DNA of 59,279 nt, from assembly GCF_000211815.1 (NCBI RefSeq), contig NZ_GL890843.1, positions 1 through 59,279 on the forward strand. The letters run 5' to 3'. The notes below the pieces were generated by a model that searched no databases, was not told the DNA's origin, and was given only the letters and a program-made list of their open reading frames with translations. Of this stretch, positions 57,640-59,279 are shown piece after piece. The translations under genes were made by a program, and so were the position numbers. The stretch's first letter is position 1, and every line of letters begins with the position of its first letter. Origin of the DNA: Moorena producens 3L. GTDB lineage: Bacteria; Cyanobacteriota; Cyanobacteriia; Cyanobacteriales; Coleofasciculaceae.

Positions 57640-57963
57640 ATGGAAATTTCTGAGTTACCCATCGGTTTTGAGTTGTTATCCGATGAGGAAACCTTTCTCA
57701 ATGATCTAGATCAGCAAGATACTATGGTTCATGGTGGATGTGGTCCGACTCCCCAAACACCATTCATTCTGTGTCCAGCACCTACGGCAGTTCCCATGCC
57801 TGAACACCCAGAACCTTTTCCCAAATGTCCACGCCCAATACCCCAACCAACACCTCCTGTTTTTGAACATCCACGGCCCAGACCTCCTTTTCCTAAACCC
57901 GGGCCCAGACATTTTCCTAGAACAGGACCGATAATGACTCCACCAATACGAATGGAACATTAG
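57640..57963 (+). CDS. Candidate RiPP precursor: double-glycine leader and Pro-rich Cys/Thr core
   Basis: 107 aa with a strong ribosome site (GGAGGA, 9 bases before ATG). Residues 1-33 (MEISELPIGFELLSDEETFL ... DQQDTMVHGG) are acidic and end in Gly-Gly, like leaders cut by C39-type peptidases; LLSDEE recalls Nif11-type leaders. The remaining 74 residues hold 27 Pro, three Cys (34, 45, 63), six Thr (37, 40, 49, 71, 95, 100) and no Ser, plus PRPRPPFPKPGPR-type basic repeats at the end. The six Thr could be dehydrated and the Cys could form thioether rings. It is transcribed divergently from the kinase/HopA1 pair. Not a known precursor to me; a secreted Pro-rich protein is the alternative. Confidence 0.7.
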   Translation: MEISELPIGFELLSDEETFLNDLDQQDTMVHGGCGPTPQTPFILCPAPTAVPMPEHPEPFPKCPRPIPQPTPPVFEHPRPRPPFPKPGPRHFPRTGPIMTPPIRMEH

Positions 57964-57975
57964 ATTGAGGGCATT

Positions 57976-58001
57976 AGCCCCTCGCTCTAAGTGTAGGGGC
58001 T
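57976..58001 (+). terminator. Hairpin after the precursor-like gene
   Basis: AGCCCCT and AGGGGCT form a 7-bp stem around a 12-base loop, 13 bases after the stop. No T-run follows. Confidence 0.4.
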
Positions 58002-58045
58002 GATGGTAATGATTAAGCTAAAACGCATTTTCAATGTGTTTTAAG

Positions 58046-58298
58046 AAGGCAAAAGGCAATAGGCAATAGGCAATAGGCAATAGGCAAAAGGTAAAAGGCA
58101 ATAGGCAATAGGCAATAGGCAATAGGCAATAGGCAAAAGGTAAAAGGCAAAAGGTAAAAGGCAAGAGGCAAGAGGCAAGAGGCAAGAGGCAATAGGCAAG
58201 AGGCAATAGGCAAGAGGCAATAGGCAATAGGCAATAGGCAATAGGCAATAGGCAATAGGCAATAGGCAAGAGGCAAGAGGCAATAGGCAATAGGCAAA
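58046..58298. repeat. AATAGGC heptanucleotide tandem tract
   Basis: About 36 copies of the 7-mer AATAGGC with variants AAAAGGC, AAGAGGC, AAAAGGT. Period seven leaves all three minus frames open as CLLPIAYCLLPIA read-through; no protein is supported. A reversed tract (TATTGCC/TGTTGCC) lies at 58613-58692. Confidence 0.9.
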
Positions 58299-58785
58299 AC
58301 ACAAAAGGATGCTGGAATCTATATTTTTTAGGTTATTTCACTAATATACAGTTTACATGCACAACATCTTACTAGTTTCTTTGGATAAAAATTAGGAATA
58401 TATATAATTTATTGTTGAATATTTATCATATAAACGATTATTTTTAGCAAGGTTATAGATATAGGAATTATAACTATTTTGTGAACTATAACGCGGGCAT
58501 TATGGTCCCACAAGGATGAAAGTTATTTCCATTGTCTTGATGCAATAGCGAGTGGGGGAAACCCCCAAGACCGCGCTGCATCGCTACCAAACATCCCGAT
58601 ATACTTTTTTGCCTATTGCCTGTTGCCTATTGCCTATTGCCTGTTGCCTGTTGCCTATTGCCTGTTGCCTATTGCCTCTTGCCTCTTGCCTTTCCCAAGC
58701 GCGACTATGTTCACAACTCAAATAACAATGCTATAGCTACCTGACATTTTGTGTCACAATTGCATCTGATCTAGTAAACATAGTA
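58299..58785. other. Intergenic region before the HIT gene
   Basis: AT-rich unique sequence to 58520, then a dispersed repeat with GGGGGAAACCCCC (58552-58564) and AAGACCGCGCTGCATCGCTA, related to the block upstream of the effector genes, then the GCCTATTGCCTGTT tract (58613-58692). No gene seen. Confidence 0.45.
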
Positions 58786-58797
58786 ATGGCAGCTGCT

Positions 58798-59139
58798 ATG
58801 AGCGAAACCATCTTTAGCAAGATTATCCGCCGAGAAATCCCAGCGGATATTGTTTATGAAGACGATTTAGCCCTTGCTTTCAAGGATATTAACCCTCAGG
58901 CACCAGTTCATATTCTGGTAATTCCCAAGAAGCCCATTCCTCAACTGGCAGCAGCTGAGTCGGAAGATCAAGCCCTGATGGGACACCTGCTGTTAACTGC
59001 TAAGCAAGTTGCTGACCAAGTCGGTTTGACCAATGGCTATCGACTGGTGATTAATAATGGTGCTGATGGTGGTCAAACGGTTGATCACCTTCATTTGCAC
59101 ATCTTGGGTCAACGCCAAATGAAGTGGCCTCCTGGTTGA
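58798..59139 (+). CDS. HIT-family (histidine triad) nucleotide-binding protein
   Basis: 113 aa from the ATG at 58798 (MSETIFSKIIRREIPADIVY); an alternative ATG at 58786 would add four residues. The typical HINT/HIT sequence runs ALAFKDINPQAPVHILVIPK, NGYRLVINNGADGGQTVDHL and the histidine triad HLHLHILG (H-x-H-x-H near 96-100) before QMKWPPG. HIT proteins hydrolyse purine nucleoside phosphoramidates in the cytosol. It stands alone and is followed by a palindromic terminator, so it is probably monocistronic. It is the only clearly housekeeping gene at this end of the window. Confidence 0.93.
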   Translation: MSETIFSKIIRREIPADIVYEDDLALAFKDINPQAPVHILVIPKKPIPQLAAAESEDQALMGHLLLTAKQVADQVGLTNGYRLVINNGADGGQTVDHLHLHILGQRQMKWPPG

Positions 59140-59246
59140 GGTTTTTTAAGTGCTAAGTGTTGAGTGCTGAGTCGTAAGTAGCTTTCTAAGTTACGACTTA
59201 GGGAAAGAACCAGTTTCAGGCTCTATATCTCAGGCTCTATATATAG

Positions 59247-59266
59247 AGGCGTTCCATGGAACGCCT
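59247..59266 (+). terminator. Palindromic terminator after the HIT gene
   Basis: AGGCGTTCCATGGAACGCCT is a perfect 20-base palindrome with T-rich sequence after it (TTACTTTTATTTT), about 107 bases after the HIT stop. Confidence 0.6.
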
Positions 59267-59279
59267 TTACTTTTATTTT

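Noticed and set aside
58018..58304. Three overlapping minus-strand frames of about 90 codons reading CLLPIAYCLLPIA
   Set aside because: They are read-through of a 7-bp tandem repeat, which leaves all frames open; no ribosome site or amino-acid diversity.
1..59279. tRNA, rRNA or tmRNA genes
   Set aside because: None recognised on either strand by reading for conserved arms and CCA or rRNA signatures.

Overview
The window looks like accessory chromosome from a large-genome filamentous cyanobacterium, probably of the Moorena/Lyngbya type. The evidence is the density of HIP1 sites (GCGATCGC), heptanucleotide tandem repeats, dispersed GTAGGGTGGGCA...TGCCCACCCTAC hairpins, and cyanobacterial families (XisI, CHAT, Fic, tyrosine autokinase with many glycosyltransferases). 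The organism assignment is inference; no rRNA, tRNA or taxonomic marker is present. No CRISPR array was seen.

Layout. (1) 1-9933, minus strand: five tandem paralogues with a nearly identical N-terminal eCIS-core (DUF4157) module and unrelated C-termini, resembling an effector/toxin array of a contractile injection system. The first copy is frameshifted and runs off the left edge. (2) 10.2-22.7 kb: a repeat-rich zone with xisI, a BtuF-like binding protein, a small conserved protein, a DUF4139 protein, csaB and comM. Between them lie decayed genes: an antitoxin-like gene, a SitI3-like gene, a CHAT/PstS-like gene, and a fic gene broken by a 26-bp insertion inside a HIP1 site and by a 368-bp IS200/IS605-like remnant. 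(3) 22.9-25.6 kb: a hybrid sensor kinase. (4) 26.0-53.9 kb, all on the minus strand: an exopolysaccharide cluster. It has two sugar transferases (one fused to a STAS domain, one lacking a catalytic Glu), a Wzc-type tyrosine autokinase, gmd plus a broken gmd copy, an ABC exporter, an O-antigen-polymerase-like protein, a membrane-anchored NHL propeller, a pyruvyltransferase-like protein, a frameshifted methyltransferase and ten glycosyltransferases (GT4, GT2, GT14, GT11-like). No Wzx flippase and no GDP-fucose synthase were seen. (5) 54.8-58.0 kb: an APH-like kinase and a HopA1-family protein, divergent from a 107-aa peptide with a double-glycine leader and a Pro/Cys/Thr core. This is a candidate RiPP locus using the split kinase/lyase dehydratase known from thioamitides and class V lanthipeptides. 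(6) 58.8-59.1 kb: a HIT-family protein and a palindromic terminator.

The two most interesting systems are the RiPP-like locus at 54.8-58.0 kb and the eCIS-core array at 1-9.9 kb. The window also shows a family of small inverted-repeat elements (GTAAGCATTCAGC termini). Four copies carry perfect 8-bp target duplications, as expected of MITEs mobilised by an IS66-like transposase.
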